From: Fodinibius roseus
GTDB taxonomy: Bacteria > Bacteroidota > Rhodothermia > Balneolales > Balneolaceae
Length of the DNA stretch: 64,000 nucleotides
Direction: 5' to 3'
NCBI RefSeq assembly: GCF_900129315.1
Contig: NZ_FQUS01000005.1
Span: forward strand, 1 to 64,000
Below, piece after piece: positions 18,263 through 26,766 of this stretch. The number at the start of each line of letters is the position of its first letter. Position 1 is the stretch's first letter. The notes under the pieces are model-generated. The model did not search any database, was not told the DNA's origin, and worked only from the letters and a program-made list of their open reading frames with translations. Both the position numbers and the translations under genes were made by a program.

Positions 18263-19216
18263 TCAGGTTCCTTTTTTGAGATCGCTTTCTACGGGTACAA
18301 TCGAAATTTTATCCAGGGAAAGGCCACTCATAATGGCATCGTAATTGGTCACGTCTTTGGGTATGATGACATCATTTTTATCACTGGCCAGTTTTGAAAG
18401 CTGGCTGATATACTGCTCCGCCAGTCGCATCTGCATGGCTTCTTTGCCTTTATCATGTGAAAGGGCTTCGGCGATCTCTTCAATGGAAACAGCAGTAGCT
18501 TCGGCGATGGACTCGATCTCTTCGGCGACTCCTTCGGCTTCGTTAATTTGACGCTGCATCTCACCTTCAGATTTATTAATGATCTCTTCCTTTTCTCCTT
18601 CCGCATCATTAATCGTCGACTGCATGATACCCTCAGATTTGGCAATCGTTGCACGCCGGTTGCGTTCCGCCGTCATTTGCCGTTCCATCGCATTTTGAAT
18701 GGTTTTGGGCGTGTAAATATTTTTGATCTCGTATCGCAGTACCCGGATGCCCCATGCCTTTTCCATCTCACTGAGCACGTTAACCACCTCCTTGTTAATG
18801 ATGGCCCGGTCCTCAAAGGTATCGTCCAGGTCCATTTTCCCGATAATCGACCGCGTAGTGGTCTGGGCAAGCTGCACGGCGGCAAAACGGTAGTTGGTGA
18901 TGCCGTAACTGGCATTCACCGGATCAATGACGGCAAGGTAAATGACGCCGTCCACTTCTACCTTCACATTATCCCTGGTGAAGCATTCCTGCGGTTCCAC
19001 TTCAATGGTTTCCTCCCGCAGGTCCTGCTTGTACTGCACCTTGTCAAAAAACGGTACCAGCGCGTGGAATCCGGGTCCCAGGGTCTTGTGGTAGTTCCCC
19101 AGTCGTTCCACAACATAGGCCCGCTGGGTGGGGACCAGCTGAATGGACTGGATAAATTTGAAGAGTACATAGATGCTTAGAAGTCCTAATACGGCCTGGC
19201 TTATGAGTTCAATCAT
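18263..19216 (-). CDS. SPFH/band 7 domain membrane protein (stomatin-like)
   Basis: This 317-residue protein has an N-terminal membrane segment (about 4-22), then an SPFH domain with AYVVERLGNYHKTLGPG and DNVKVEVDGVIYLAV, and a long charged coiled-coil region (about 185-265) rich in repeated EGE/NKSEGE patterns. It resembles QmcA/paraslipin-type proteins that form large cages on membranes and associate with FtsH or NfeD. Its start codon lies 2 bp after the stop of a second SPFH gene, so the two are co-translated and probably form a heteromer. It is the third gene of the nfeD-SPFH-SPFH unit. Confidence 0.92.
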   Translation of the reverse strand: MIELISQAVLGLLSIYVLFKFIQSIQLVPTQRAYVVERLGNYHKTLGPGFHALVPFFDKVQYKQDLREETIEVEPQECFTRDNVKVEVDGVIYLAVIDPVNASYGITNYRFAAVQLAQTTTRSIIGKMDLDDTFEDRAIINKEVVNVLSEMEKAWGIRVLRYEIKNIYTPKTIQNAMERQMTAERNRRATIAKSEGIMQSTINDAEGEKEEIINKSEGEMQRQINEAEGVAEEIESIAEATAVSIEEIAEALSHDKGKEAMQMRLAEQYISQLSKLASDKNDVIIPKDVTNYDAIMSGLSLDKISIVPVESDLKKGT

Positions 19217-19218
19217 GG

Positions 19219-20157
19219 TTAACCTCTTGTGGGGTTGGTATTGGCAGAAGAGGGCGTATGATCGCTTACCTTGTCAACGCCTTCAAAAAATGTTTTTAAA
19301 TTAGCGGTTTCAGTGGGCAGCACGGAGACGTTGGAGTGTTCGATAACATGGCCCAGCTGGTTGATAAACTGTTCAATAAGCTGGGTTTTAACGGCGAGGT
19401 CTCCGCCCGGTTTGGCGATGGCTTCCGATACGCGTTTGATGCCTTTGGAAGTCGCTCTGGCAATAAGTTCGATCTCCTTGGCCTTCCCCTTGGCTTCGTT
19501 AATTCTTTTTTGGCGCCTGGCCTCCGATATCAGGATCGCTTCCTGGCGTTCGCCCTGTGATTCATTGATCTTAAAATCCCGCGTCCCGGTAGAGGTCGTA
19601 ATTTCGGCCCGTTTGTCCCGCTCAGCTTCCATCTGCTTTTCAAGGGTATTGATGAGATTGTCAGAGGGACGAATGTTGCGGATTTCGTAACGTAATACTT
19701 TAATGCCCCAGGGATCGGAAGCTTTATCGATTTCACGGACAATATTTTCATTCATCTGCTCCCGCTCCGAAAAGGTGTCGTCCAGCGTAATCTTACCGAT
19801 TTCGCTGCGCATGGTGGTCTGGGCCAGGTTGATCGCGGCCAGCTGGTAGTTATGAATGCCATAGCTGGCCTTGTAGGAGTCCATGACCTTGACGTACACC
19901 AGGCCGTCCACCTCCACTTCTATGTTATCCTTGGTGATGCAGGTCTGGCTGGGCACATCGATGACCTGCTCGCGCATCTCCTGGCGGTAGGCCGGGCGAT
20001 CGACAAAAGGGATCAGAAAATGGAGGCCCGGCTTTAAGGTCTCGGTATATTTTCCAAGGCGTTCCTTGATCACTTCTTCGCGCATCTCTACGATAATGAA
20101 TACTTTGGTGAAGATAAAGACGCCTATGGCGATGATGATGAGTAGGGTCGTCCACAT
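19219..20157 (-). CDS. SPFH/band 7 domain membrane protein (stomatin-like)
   Basis: This is the second stomatin-like paralogue, 312 residues. It has an N-terminal hydrophobic segment (LLIIIAIGVFIFTKVFII), an SPFH domain (EEVIKERLGKYTETLKPG, DNIEVEVDGLVYVKV) and a coiled coil (about 185-250) with KINESQGERQEA. It shares domain order and many positions with its neighbour, implying tandem duplication. Palindromic element copy 4 lies between it and nfeD, starting 34 bp upstream of this start. A membrane microdomain or protease-scaffold role follows from family knowledge. Confidence 0.92.
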   Translation of the reverse strand: MWTTLLIIIAIGVFIFTKVFIIVEMREEVIKERLGKYTETLKPGLHFLIPFVDRPAYRQEMREQVIDVPSQTCITKDNIEVEVDGLVYVKVMDSYKASYGIHNYQLAAINLAQTTMRSEIGKITLDDTFSEREQMNENIVREIDKASDPWGIKVLRYEIRNIRPSDNLINTLEKQMEAERDKRAEITTSTGTRDFKINESQGERQEAILISEARRQKRINEAKGKAKEIELIARATSKGIKRVSEAIAKPGGDLAVKTQLIEQFINQLGHVIEHSNVSVLPTETANLKTFFEGVDKVSDHTPSSANTNPTRG

Positions 20158-20191
20158 AAGTATTGGGGGTTTAGATGATAATTAACATAAA

Positions 20192-20323
20192 GAAGGCTTT
20201 GGAAAATTGTTCATTTAGCCAACCGCTGCATGTTCGCGCATTCAACATCCTCACATATACCTTGCAGGGGGGATTCACTCAGCCTTTGATATTGACTATA
20301 GTTCCCGGTTTTACAAAGCCTTT
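20192..20323 (+). repeat. long palindromic intergenic element, copy 4
   Basis: The ends are AGGCTTTGGAAAATTG and CCGGTTTTACAAAGCCT. The core has the family block GCATGTTCGCGCATTCAACA. It fills nearly all of the nfeD-SPFH gap within an apparent minus-strand operon. The end nearest the SPFH start codon (34 bp) is the left arm, as for most other upstream copies. Confidence 0.85.
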
Positions 20324-20349
20324 ATAAAATGGGTAACTATTGTATTAGC

Positions 20350-20814
20350 TTATTCTTCCAGCTCGTCAACGGGCTCCACGATCCAGGTGACATTATCGCG
20401 ATAGCGTATCTTTGCCTTGGAACCGGCGGGAATTTCCCCTTCAAGGGTTTTGGCCTGCCAGGAGATCCCCTGGAAGCGAATGCGTCCGCTGTTGTCCTGG
20501 GCGTTGACCGGTTCAACCACATCCACCACCTCGTCCATGGCTTCAACATCCTCATTCGCTAATTTAAAGCTGCTTTCCCCGCCCCAGTATTTCATAAGCA
20601 GGGGACGCATAGCCAATATCAGGGCAACGGAGGTGAAAAGCCAGGCTACCACCGAAGCGGCGGGATCCTCAAGAATCCCAAACCAGCGTAACCCGCCAAC
20701 CAGCAGTCCGCTGAATCCCAGGAAAAAGGAAACCCCGCCCGGTACGAGCGTTTCGATAATCATGAGCGCGACGCCCCCGATAAAAAATATCATTGTGAGT
20801 GTTTCACCATCCAT
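20350..20814 (-). CDS. NfeD family membrane protein
   Basis: This 154-residue protein has three hydrophobic segments in the first 80 residues (IFFIGGVALMIIETLVPGG, FFLGFSGLLVGG, WLFTSVALILAM) and a C-terminal OB-fold (about 100-150, GRIRFQGISWQAKT, PAGSKAKIRYRDN). The layout matches the short NfeD class without the protease domain. NfeD proteins partner with SPFH proteins, which agrees with the two SPFH genes downstream on the same strand. It is the first gene of that unit, interrupted only by palindromic element copy 4. Confidence 0.9.
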   Translation of the reverse strand: MDGETLTMIFFIGGVALMIIETLVPGGVSFFLGFSGLLVGGLRWFGILEDPAASVVAWLFTSVALILAMRPLLMKYWGGESSFKLANEDVEAMDEVVDVVEPVNAQDNSGRIRFQGISWQAKTLEGEIPAGSKAKIRYRDNVTWIVEPVDELEE

Positions 20815-21169
20815 TGGTCGCTTCTTTTATAGTCATTTTGTTCAAATAATAGATAAAATTTTTATCTCTGCAAACATCTAATAATACAAATATCGCCCTG
20901 TTGTACGGGTACGCTGATAATAAAAGCAATGGAAATTCAGGTGGTGAAATACACCTAATTAAAACTCTACGTGAAATGCTTTTTATTGTTTCAAAAGAAG
21001 GCAGATATCTGCTATTCCATGCTGAATTCAACGTGGGTATGAGCATGTCTTCCGGATACTTGCTTGCCTTTGGAGTGAGAAAAGTTACGGATTATAAAGG
21101 GGCATCGGGAACAATTTAAGCTCAAGGGATACTATAAGTGAATGAATCCTAACAAGAATTCAGGCTACT
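20815..21169. other. divergent intergenic region, nothing recognised
   Basis: This spacer separates nfeD (minus) from the beta-barrel gene (plus). A 72-codon frame at 20901-21119 starts with TTG and has no recognisable domain, so it is left out. Promoters for both genes must lie here, but I cannot place them with confidence. Confidence 0.45.
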
Positions 21170-21766
21170 ATGAAAAAACTATTACTAATACCATTATTTG
21201 CATTTTTATTCACACCATTCGAATCCCATGCTCAAACCAGCTCAGACGACACTATTTCCAATACCCTGGGCATCGGTCCCCGGTTGGGCTATTATAAAGC
21301 CGAGGACGCTGAGGAGGGCAGCTTTTACGGCGGAGCCCAGATCCGCGCACGGCTGGGCCGGGTTGTCGGTATTGAGGGCGCAATCGACTATCGCACCGCC
21401 CAGGAGTACGATTTGGGCGAATATTCGGTGGACGTCCGCCAGATTCCGGTAACGGCCTCGGCATTGCTCTTTCTGCCGGTCAGCGAGCACTTCCAGCCCT
21501 ATGGCGTAGCCGGCCTGGGCGCTTATTACGATATGCTTGATTTCAGCGAAGAAGCAGAAAACCTGCCGGGCATTGAAGATGATCATACCGTGGATTTCGG
21601 TTACCACCTCGGCTTTGGGTTGGAACTGCCGTTCAACAAGAATACGGCCCTGAATGTTGATTACCGGTATATCTTCCTGGACCCCGGAAGTGATAGTTTC
21701 GGAGATGTGGAAGAGGCCGATTTCAGCGGCAATGTATTGACGGTGGGACTCATGTTCTACATGTAG
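21170..21766 (+). CDS. small outer-membrane beta-barrel protein
   Basis: A 198-residue exported protein. The signal peptide is MKKLLLIPLFAFLFTPF ending at SHAQ. The rest shows about eight amphipathic beta strands with alternating hydrophobic residues (GPRLGYYKAED, GGAQIRARLGRVVGIEGAIDY, YGVAGLGAYYDM, HLGFGLELPF) and a C-terminal strand VLTVGLMFYM ending in an aromatic-containing tail, as in OmpA/OmpW-like porin-family barrels. The acidic loops could bind cations, but no specific role is evident. It is a single gene followed by a strong terminator. Confidence 0.82.
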   Translation: MKKLLLIPLFAFLFTPFESHAQTSSDDTISNTLGIGPRLGYYKAEDAEEGSFYGGAQIRARLGRVVGIEGAIDYRTAQEYDLGEYSVDVRQIPVTASALLFLPVSEHFQPYGVAGLGAYYDMLDFSEEAENLPGIEDDHTVDFGYHLGFGLELPFNKNTALNVDYRYIFLDPGSDSFGDVEEADFSGNVLTVGLMFYM

Positions 21767-21865
21767 ATAGATATCATTTAAATATCATTAACAGGGAAGC
21801 TAAAGCGGATGTTGATAATATGGGCCGAAGCAACTGTCGTTTTAACCTACCTGCTTACTTTTTCC

Positions 21866-21893
21866 ATAGCGCGGGAATCCATTCCCGCGCTAT
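21866..21893 (+). terminator. hairpin terminator after the beta-barrel gene
   Basis: A perfect 13-bp GC-rich palindrome (ATAGCGCGGGAAT with its complement) is separated by 2 nt and followed by CTTTATTTTAATT. It lies 100 bp downstream of the beta-barrel stop codon. Confidence 0.75.
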
Positions 21894-22123
21894 CTTTATT
21901 TTAATTCATTGTTTAGCGCCTAAAGTTTCAGGGGGGACCCTCGATTGATATTTGGGCGCTCAATTAAAACCTGTCCATCCGGCCTGATAAATTGTGCTGA
22001 GGAGAGTCACCGGAGCCAAAGCGGCCAAACAATATGACAATTCGCACTTGTTTCTTTCCGTTAACCTTTACAACTTCATAGGCATTTAAATTAAATCTAA
22101 ATAACAGTCGCGTGCCTGTAACC

Positions 22124-23050
22124 ATGTCTGAAATAAAGCTTCCAGAAGTAGAGCTTAACATATACACTCCGAGAGAACCCGTTGAAGCGACGATCGTTGA
22201 AAATCGGCTCTGTACCAAGGAAAGCAGCCCCAATTTTGTGCGGCATGTCACCTTTGATATTTCGGGGACCGAGCTGGAGGGACATGTACAGGTCGGCCAG
22301 TCTATCGGTATCCTGCCGCCGGGGGAAGATGAGAACGGCCGCCCGCACAAACTGCGGCTGTACTCGGTATCTTCCCCCACGGAAGGAGAGGACGGGCAGC
22401 CCCACCTTATTTCAACGACGGTGAAGCGAACGATCGAGGAGTTTGATAATAATGAACTCTATCTGGGCGTGTGTTCCAATTACCTGGCCGACCTGCAGCC
22501 GGGGGACAAGGTCAGGATGACCGGTCCCAGCGGGCGGCGATTTTTGCTGCCTCAGAATGCGACGGACTTTAACTATGTCATGTTTGCGACCGGGACGGGC
22601 ATTGCGCCCTACCGGGGCATGATCAAGGAGCTGCTGAAGGCGGGTATTGAAAACGATATTGTGCTTATTTTCGGCTGTCCGTATCGCACGGACCTGCTTT
22701 ATGCCGATTATTTTGAGCCGCTGGACGAAGAACATCCCAACTTTCATTACCTGCCGCATATCTCCCGTGAGGCACGGCGGGCGGACGGCACAAAAAAATA
22801 TGTTCAAACCTGCCTGTGGGATGCCGCAGAGCTGCTGGATCCACTGCTCGAACAGGAAAATACGCTGTTATATATTTGCGGGCTCAAGGGGATGGAAGCA
22901 GGTATCTACCGGGCGTTGGGAAAGAAGAAGCTGACACAGTACCTGGATATCCGCGAACCTGCAGTGAACAAAAAACCGGAGGACTGGGATGAAAAAGACC
23001 TGAAGCGATACGTAAAGCCTTCGGCGCGGACTTTTGTGGAGGTGTATTAG
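22124..23050 (+). CDS. plant-type ferredoxin-NADP(+) reductase
   Basis: This FAD- and NADP-dependent oxidoreductase of about 308 residues belongs to the plant-type FNR superfamily. The FAD block HKLRLYSVSSPT (RxYS type) and the NADP loop VMFATGTGIAPYRGMI are clear, followed by IVLIFGCPYRTDLLY, YICGLKGMEAGIY and a C-terminal TFVEVY aromatic end that stacks on the flavin in this family. It probably passes electrons between NADPH and ferredoxin or flavodoxin. The ATG at 22124 is preferred over the GTG at 22112. No ferredoxin gene is next to it. Confidence 0.9.
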   Translation: MSEIKLPEVELNIYTPREPVEATIVENRLCTKESSPNFVRHVTFDISGTELEGHVQVGQSIGILPPGEDENGRPHKLRLYSVSSPTEGEDGQPHLISTTVKRTIEEFDNNELYLGVCSNYLADLQPGDKVRMTGPSGRRFLLPQNATDFNYVMFATGTGIAPYRGMIKELLKAGIENDIVLIFGCPYRTDLLYADYFEPLDEEHPNFHYLPHISREARRADGTKKYVQTCLWDAAELLDPLLEQENTLLYICGLKGMEAGIYRALGKKKLTQYLDIREPAVNKKPEDWDEKDLKRYVKPSARTFVEVY

Positions 23051-23141
23051 TCATGAGCGAAAAGGGTCGAGCAGAAAAGCAGAAGCCAATAAAAAAATTT
23101 CTAAATCAACTCTTGACAGCGTTTTCGAAAATGGACAGCCT

Positions 23142-23220
23142 CTGATAGCTGATAGCTGATAGCTGATAGCTGATAGCTGATAGCTGATAGCTGATAGCTG
23201 ATAGCTGATAGCTGATAGCT
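23142..23220. repeat. CTGATAG heptamer tandem array
   Basis: Seventy-nine bases are made of uninterrupted CTGATAG units, about 11.3 copies. The array ends three bases before the DUF502 stop codon and lies between two convergent genes. Because 7 is not a multiple of 3, any frame through it reads as a 7-residue repeat, giving a spurious QLSAISY peptide on the minus strand. Heptamer arrays of this kind are known in other bacteria, notably cyanobacteria. Confidence 0.97.
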
Positions 23221-23223
23221 GGA

Positions 23224-23796
23224 TCATGAAGCTTCTATGTTCGATATTCCGCCGGAAATAACATATTTCATGGCATCGGCAGAGTCGAGTTCTAAAGGAC
23301 GCACATTCTCGGAAGGGACGAAGTAAAGGTTGCCCGAGAAGTTGTATGAATGCGGGCAATACACCGCAACCCTGCCCGTAATCCCCAGGTCAGACAGGTC
23401 TTCCTGCGTGATAAATCCCATCCGTTGTACGGACATACCTCCGAAATCAACCACCACGGGCTTATTAAAGCGTTTTTTATCGCCAACGAATGCTTCCGTC
23501 AAGTCCTTGAGGGCGGTGTAAATGATCTTGATAATGGGGACCCGCTTTACCAGGTCCTCAAAATAGGTTACAAGGGGGCGCGTAAACGTGAGCGAAAAAA
23601 TATAGCCGATCACGGCAATACCCAGGAAGACCGTGATTATTCCCAGTCCCGGTATGTCAACGCTCAGCCACTGAAACAGCAGGTCGTTGAGCACATTGTT
23701 TGACCAGACGACGGCTGAATAGATGATATAAGCAGTGGCTCCGAGGGGGAAGACCAACAGCAGGCCACGGAAAAAATTGTTCAAGAGGGGACGCAT
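23224..23796 (-). CDS. DUF502 family membrane protein
   Basis: This 190-residue protein has two N-terminal membrane segments (FFRGLLLVFPLGATAYIIYSAVVW and IPGLGIITVFLGIAVIGYIFS, given here by their ends FFRG, VVW, IPGL and IFS) and a soluble C-terminal domain. The family core VKRVPIIKIIYTALKDLTEA is clear, as is the late block GITGRVAVYCPHSYNFSGNLYFVP. DUF502 proteins are widespread in bacteria and in chloroplasts (LIKE-COV); no biochemical function is established. It is divergent from alaS, and its 3' end abuts the heptamer array. Confidence 0.9.
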   Translation of the reverse strand: MRPLLNNFFRGLLLVFPLGATAYIIYSAVVWSNNVLNDLLFQWLSVDIPGLGIITVFLGIAVIGYIFSLTFTRPLVTYFEDLVKRVPIIKIIYTALKDLTEAFVGDKKRFNKPVVVDFGGMSVQRMGFITQEDLSDLGITGRVAVYCPHSYNFSGNLYFVPSENVRPLELDSADAMKYVISGGISNIEAS

Positions 23797-23945
23797 AAAT
23801 ATGTGGGGTTAATTATGAATGATCTGCGGGATTCTAATGATATATATGGCAACTCCCAAATTTGTAGGTTATTGGGATGAGTTCAATACTATTTTTTACT
23901 ATTTTCAACGTCTGTAAAATCTGCAATTAAGTAAACATTATTTTC

Positions 23946-26621
23946 ATGTCTCACAAGAGCTCTGCTCAGATACGCCAGGAATTCCTGGATTTCTTCAAGT
24001 CCAAACAGCATCTGCCGGTACCCAGTGCTCCGGTGGCCCCGAAAGATGATCCCACGCTGCTGTTTACCAATGCCGGGATGAACCAGTTCAAGCCTATTTT
24101 CCTGGGGGAACAACCGGGCTATAAAAAAGAGGGGGAAGTCTGGCGCCGGGTGGTTGACAGCCAGCGCTGTATCCGCGTGAGTGGCAAACACAATGACCTT
24201 GAGGAAGTCGGTCGCGATACCTATCACCATACGCTCTTTGAGATGCTGGGCAACTGGTCGTTCGGTGACTATTTTAAGCGTGAGGCCATCCGGTGGGCCT
24301 GGGAACTGTTGGTGGATGAGTGGGACCTCGAGCCCGATCGCCTGTATGCCACAGTATTCGGGGGAGATGAGGAAGACGGTCTGCCGGTGGATGAGGAGTC
24401 GATAGCACTCTGGAAAGAAGAGACCGGTATAGCGGAAGATCATATTCTGAAGTTTGATAAAACGGATAATTTCTGGGAAATGGGGAGCACCGGGCCCTGC
24501 GGACCCTGCTCGGAAGTGCATATCGACTTGCGTCCCGATAAAGAGCGGGACCAAAAACCGGGTGCCGAGCTGGTTAATATGGACGATCCCAAAGTGATGG
24601 AGATCTGGAACCTGGTCTTCATCCAGTTCAACCGGCAGTCGGATGGATCGCTGGAGAAGCTGCCGGCCCGGCACGTGGACACCGGCATGGGTTTTGAGCG
24701 GATGTGCGCGGTATTACAACAGAAAAGATCGAATTACGATACGGACCTGTTTACCCGGCTGCTGGATAAAATCGGAGCGCTCGCCGAGCTATCCTATGGC
24801 AACGATGAGCAGACTGATATTGCGATGCGCGTAATTGCGGATCATATCCGGGCGGTCAGCTTTTCTATTGCCGATGGGGTTTCCCCCGGCAACGACGGCC
24901 GGGGCTATGTAGTGCGGCGTATTTTGCGGCGGGCCATTCGTTATGGCTGGGACCGCCTGGAGCTCAAAGAACCTTTTTTCCATAAACTGGTGCCGGTGCT
25001 CGCCGAGCAGTTTGCCGATGTATTCCCCGTTCTGATTCAACAGCAGGAGTATGTGATCAATGTCATCCGCTCCGAAGAGCAGAGTTTTCTAAACACGCTG
25101 GGACAGGGTATCGAGCTCTTTGAAGAGATGACGAAAGAGAGCGACCGGATTTCCGGAGAGCAGGCATTTAAGCTGCATGATACGTACGGCTTTCCCATCG
25201 ACTTGACCCAGCTTATGGCGCGGGAACGGGGGGTGGAAGTGGACCGGGAAGGCTTTAAAGAGCGGATGAAACAGCAGAAAGAACGGGCCCGGGCGGCCGG
25301 AAAGTTTACGGTGGATCAGTCATCGCAAAAGCAGTGGATTACGGTTCACGATACCGGGGAATTCGAGTTTACCGGTTATGACGAGCTTTTCTCCGACGTC
25401 CGGATTAAAGCACTGCGCAAGGGAGAGAATCAGAACGCCATCATCCTGGACCGGTCGCCCTTTTATGCCGAGAGCGGGGGACAGGTGGCCGATACCGGGG
25501 TCATAAGCAACGGGGAGGAGCATCTTCGCGTGCTGGATGTTCAACAGTCGCCCGAGGGCTATATCCACAGCGTGGATCAGCTGCCGGATGATCCGGGAGG
25601 CAATTGGCAGGCGTTGGTGGACCGGGAGCGCCGTCGCGAAATCCAAAAACATCATACGGCCACTCACCTGGTCCATGCGGCGCTGAAGCTGGTGCTGGGC
25701 GATCATATCGCACAGAAAGGCTCGCTGGTGGATGAACGGCACCTGCGGTTTGACTTTTCTCATTTTGAGCAGATTACCACGAAAGAATTGGGACAGATTG
25801 AGGAGACGGTCAATGACAAAGTACAGCAAAATATTCCCAAACGGGAGGAACGGCAGGTTCCCATTGATGAAGCCCGGCAGCGGGGAGCTACCATGCTGTT
25901 CGGCGAGAAATACGGCGAGAAGGTACGTGTTATAGCCTTCGATCCGGAATACTCCATGGAGCTTTGTGGCGGCACTCACGTAGAAGCTACCGGGGAAATC
26001 GGTTATTTCCGGTTGTTAAGTGAATCCTCTGCGGCCGCCGGGGTACGTCGCATTGAGGCGAAAGCCGGAAAGAGCGCGGACCATCATCTGCGTTCGGAGC
26101 ATGAGCTGGTGAACCGGATACGGGCTGAAATAGGACAAAGCGACCATATCGTCCGTGATATCCGGCAGCTGATAGAAGAACGCAAGTTGCTGGAACGCGA
26201 GGTCGAAAAGCTGCAGCATCAGCAGAGTCTGGCCCGCCTGAACGAGCTTTTCGCACACCCGGCGGCACTGGAAAATGGAGTGCAGCTTGTGAGCGGGGAA
26301 ATTCCCCATGCCGATATGGACCTGCTGAAACAGCTGGGCTATGAAGCACTTGAAAAAGCAAAAGAGGCAACGATTACGGTTTTGGGCGCCCGCGATGAGG
26401 ATGAAGGCAAAGTCTATATTGCCGCGGCTGTTACGGATGATCTGATCCGCGAAAAGAATCTCAAAGCCGGGGCACTGGTCAGTACCCTGGGACGAATGCT
26501 CGGCGGGGGAGGCGGCGGACAACCCAACCTTGCAACAGCGGGGGGACGCAAACCGGAGAAGCTCAACGAACTGTTCGATCAGCTCCCGGCTACTATTTCC
26601 AAAGAGTTGGATGAGGCATAA
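23946..26621 (+). CDS. alaS: alanyl-tRNA synthetase
   Basis: At 891 residues this is a full-length class II enzyme. The N-terminal aminoacylation domain opens with QEFLDFFKSKQHL and contains DDPTLLFTNAGMNQFK. The editing domain has the zinc motif HHTATHLVHAAL (HxxxH) and LCGGTHVEATG (CxxxH). The C-terminal part holds the dimerising coiled coil (EERKLLEREVEKLQHQQS) and the glycine-rich GRMLGGGGGGQPNLATAGG segment of the C-Ala domain. It charges tRNA-Ala and clears Ser/Gly mischarging. It is a single gene on the plus strand. Confidence 0.97.
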   Translation: MSHKSSAQIRQEFLDFFKSKQHLPVPSAPVAPKDDPTLLFTNAGMNQFKPIFLGEQPGYKKEGEVWRRVVDSQRCIRVSGKHNDLEEVGRDTYHHTLFEMLGNWSFGDYFKREAIRWAWELLVDEWDLEPDRLYATVFGGDEEDGLPVDEESIALWKEETGIAEDHILKFDKTDNFWEMGSTGPCGPCSEVHIDLRPDKERDQKPGAELVNMDDPKVMEIWNLVFIQFNRQSDGSLEKLPARHVDTGMGFERMCAVLQQKRSNYDTDLFTRLLDKIGALAELSYGNDEQTDIAMRVIADHIRAVSFSIADGVSPGNDGRGYVVRRILRRAIRYGWDRLELKEPFFHKLVPVLAEQFADVFPVLIQQQEYVINVIRSEEQSFLNTLGQGIELFEEMTKESDRISGEQAFKLHDTYGFPIDLTQLMARERGVEVDREGFKERMKQQKERARAAGKFTVDQSSQKQWITVHDTGEFEFTGYDELFSDVRIKALRKGENQNAIILDRSPFYAESGGQVADTGVISNGEEHLRVLDVQQSPEGYIHSVDQLPDDPGGNWQALVDRERRREIQKHHTATHLVHAALKLVLGDHIAQKGSLVDERHLRFDFSHFEQITTKELGQIEETVNDKVQQNIPKREERQVPIDEARQRGATMLFGEKYGEKVRVIAFDPEYSMELCGGTHVEATGEIGYFRLLSESSAAAGVRRIEAKAGKSADHHLRSEHELVNRIRAEIGQSDHIVRDIRQLIEERKLLEREVEKLQHQQSLARLNELFAHPAALENGVQLVSGEIPHADMDLLKQLGYEALEKAKEATITVLGARDEDEGKVYIAAAVTDDLIREKNLKAGALVSTLGRMLGGGGGGQPNLATAGGRKPEKLNELFDQLPATISKELDEA

Positions 26622-26766
26622 TGACCACATCCGACGAATGCCGATAACGTTTTTTAACGTAAACAATCTGTAATATTCAAGAATTTTAAGTATATTTTGA
26701 AACTATAAATTTTAAAAATTTTAATGTTAATCGTTGAAGCTACACTTGTTGGCGTAAATAGTTGCT

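Noticed and set aside
20901-21119. 72-codon frame upstream of the beta-barrel gene
   Set aside because: TTG start, no recognisable protein features, likely promoter region.
23142-23220. Heptamer array as a CRISPR
   Set aside because: Units are 7 bp with no spacers, and no cas genes are nearby.
23051-23359. Minus-strand open frame with QLSAISY repeats
   Set aside because: It is the translation of the CTGATAG heptamer array plus part of the DUF502 3' end in another frame. Such peptides appear wherever this heptamer occurs and show no protein character otherwise.
23889-24674. 261-codon minus-strand frame over alaS
   Set aside because: It is a shadow of alaS, which has all its motifs on the plus strand; no domain is seen in the antisense frame.
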